A DNA stretch of 13,595 bases, taken from NCBI GenBank assembly GCA_946481225.1, contig CAMLNJ010000023.1, positions 1 to 13,595 of the forward strand, written 5' to 3'. Both the position numbers and the translations under genes were made by a program. A model generated the notes under the pieces. It did not search any database and was not told the origin of the DNA. It saw only the letters and a program-made list of their open reading frames with translations. Below, piece after piece: positions 13,262-13,595 of the stretch. This DNA is from an uncultured Verrucomicrobiota bacterium (GTDB lineage Bacteria; Verrucomicrobiota; Verrucomicrobiae; Opitutales; Opitutaceae). The first letter of the stretch is position 1; every line of letters begins with the position of its first letter.

Positions 13262-13519
13262 ATGAACAAGAAGGCCCTTTTGCCCCTCGCCCTCATCACC
13301 GCGACCGCCGTCTTCACGGGTTGCGCCCACCAAAAAACCCACACCGGCAGTCACACCCGGGTGCTCGGCGGTCTGGTGGAAGTTGAAAAGGGCGCCTATC
13401 AGCCCGCACCCCGCACCAGCATCGACGGCAACGTCAACGAGCTCGTCGGTAACGCCGGCGATCCGTCAGGCACCCAAGTGAAGGTTCTCTGGGGCCTCTT
13501 TACGGCCAACGATTACTGA
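13262..13519 (+). CDS. Small lipoprotein of unknown function
   Basis: An 85-residue protein with a lipoprotein signal: MNKK, a hydrophobic core, and lipobox VFTG-C21 with the modified Cys at 21. The mature 65 residues are hydrophilic, with TRVLGGLVEVEKGAYQPA (32-49), a GNVNELVGNAGDPSGTQ segment (56-72) and a final VLWGLFTANDY. I do not recognise a named family. The second residue after the lipid Cys is His rather than Asp, which by the E. coli rule would favour the outer membrane. The pyrimidine-rich sequence ACCTCCCCCCT directly before ATG contains no Shine-Dalgarno, so initiation must rely on something else. It lies 86 bases after the RNase D stop with no terminator between, so co-transcription is possible. 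Stop TGA 13517-13519. Confidence 0.8.
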   Translation: MNKKALLPLALITATAVFTGCAHQKTHTGSHTRVLGGLVEVEKGAYQPAPRTSIDGNVNELVGNAGDPSGTQVKVLWGLFTANDY

Positions 13520-13546
13520 GTCGGCGGCCTTCGGCCTTTCCCTTTT

Positions 13547-13578
13547 GCCGCCCGGTCGCTTGCGACAGGCGGCTTTTT
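13547..13578 (+). terminator. Intrinsic terminator after the small lipoprotein gene
   Basis: GCCGCC (13547-13552) pairs with GGCGGC (13568-13573). Inside, GTCGC (13555-13559) pairs with GCGAC (13562-13566), separated by a small internal loop and closed by TT. Five T follow at 13574-13578. It lies 27 bases after the stop and ends the lipoprotein transcript, and possibly the RNase D transcript. Confidence 0.85.
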
Positions 13579-13595
13579 CATGGCCGGACGAAGCG

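Noticed and set aside
13526..13540. GGCC-TTC-GGCC followed by a T-rich stretch as a second terminator after the lipoprotein gene
   Set aside because: The stem is only four base pairs and the T-tract is interrupted; the hairpin at 13547-13578 is far stronger.

Overview
The window is GC-rich (one hand-counted 60-base block inside the long minus-strand gene gives about 68% GC). It comes from a Gram-negative bacterium, most plausibly Verrucomicrobiota near Opitutaceae. The reasons are a giant beta-strand-repeat protein ending in a PEP-CTERM tail, a secreted DUF1080 (3-keto-disaccharide hydrolase) protein, weak or absent Shine-Dalgarno sequences, and palindromic intergenic repeats of a kind I associate with that phylum. 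The taxonomic call is inference; no rRNA or marker gene is present.

Layout. (1) 1-2808 (+) is the 3' part of a large repetitive surface protein: five ~52-residue T5SS/PEP-CTERM-type repeats, then autotransporter-associated beta-strand repeats, then a PEP-CTERM sorting tail. (2) 2809-5817 is a mosaic. A truncated copy of a DUF1080 gene (2908-3153, 240 of 246 bases identical to the full copy) ends exactly at a 58-bp imperfect palindrome. Then come two minus-strand SnoaL/NTF2-like genes of somewhat lower GC, a minus-strand fragment of a beta-strand-repeat gene, and the intact DUF1080 gene (5044-5817). (3) 5869-10520 (-) is a compact four-gene secretion/surface operon. Read in its own direction it encodes a small secreted cysteine-free beta protein resembling a major subunit, a second small secreted protein, a two-domain Ig-like chaperone-like protein, and a 934-residue outer-membrane beta-barrel protein with N-terminal Ig-like and C-terminal carboxypeptidase-regulatory-like domains. 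(4) 10697-11332 (-) is a NarL/FixJ response regulator just upstream. (5) 11706-13175 (+) is ribonuclease D with a long disordered, arginine-rich N-terminus. (6) 13262-13519 (+) is a small lipoprotein followed by a strong intrinsic terminator.

The most interesting unit is the four-gene operon. Its order (subunit, subunit, chaperone, outer-membrane pore) and the properties of each product match the logic of chaperone-usher pili, but none of the proteins is a textbook PapD, PapC or Fim protein. A hairpin followed by five U lies between the first subunit gene and the rest, which would favour excess of the first subunit. The last two genes overlap through TTGA (TTG start, TGA stop), so the chaperone-like protein and the pore are probably translationally coupled. 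I read it as a divergent or uncharacterised chaperone-usher-like surface-fibre system, possibly controlled by the adjacent response regulator; this is inference from architecture and order.
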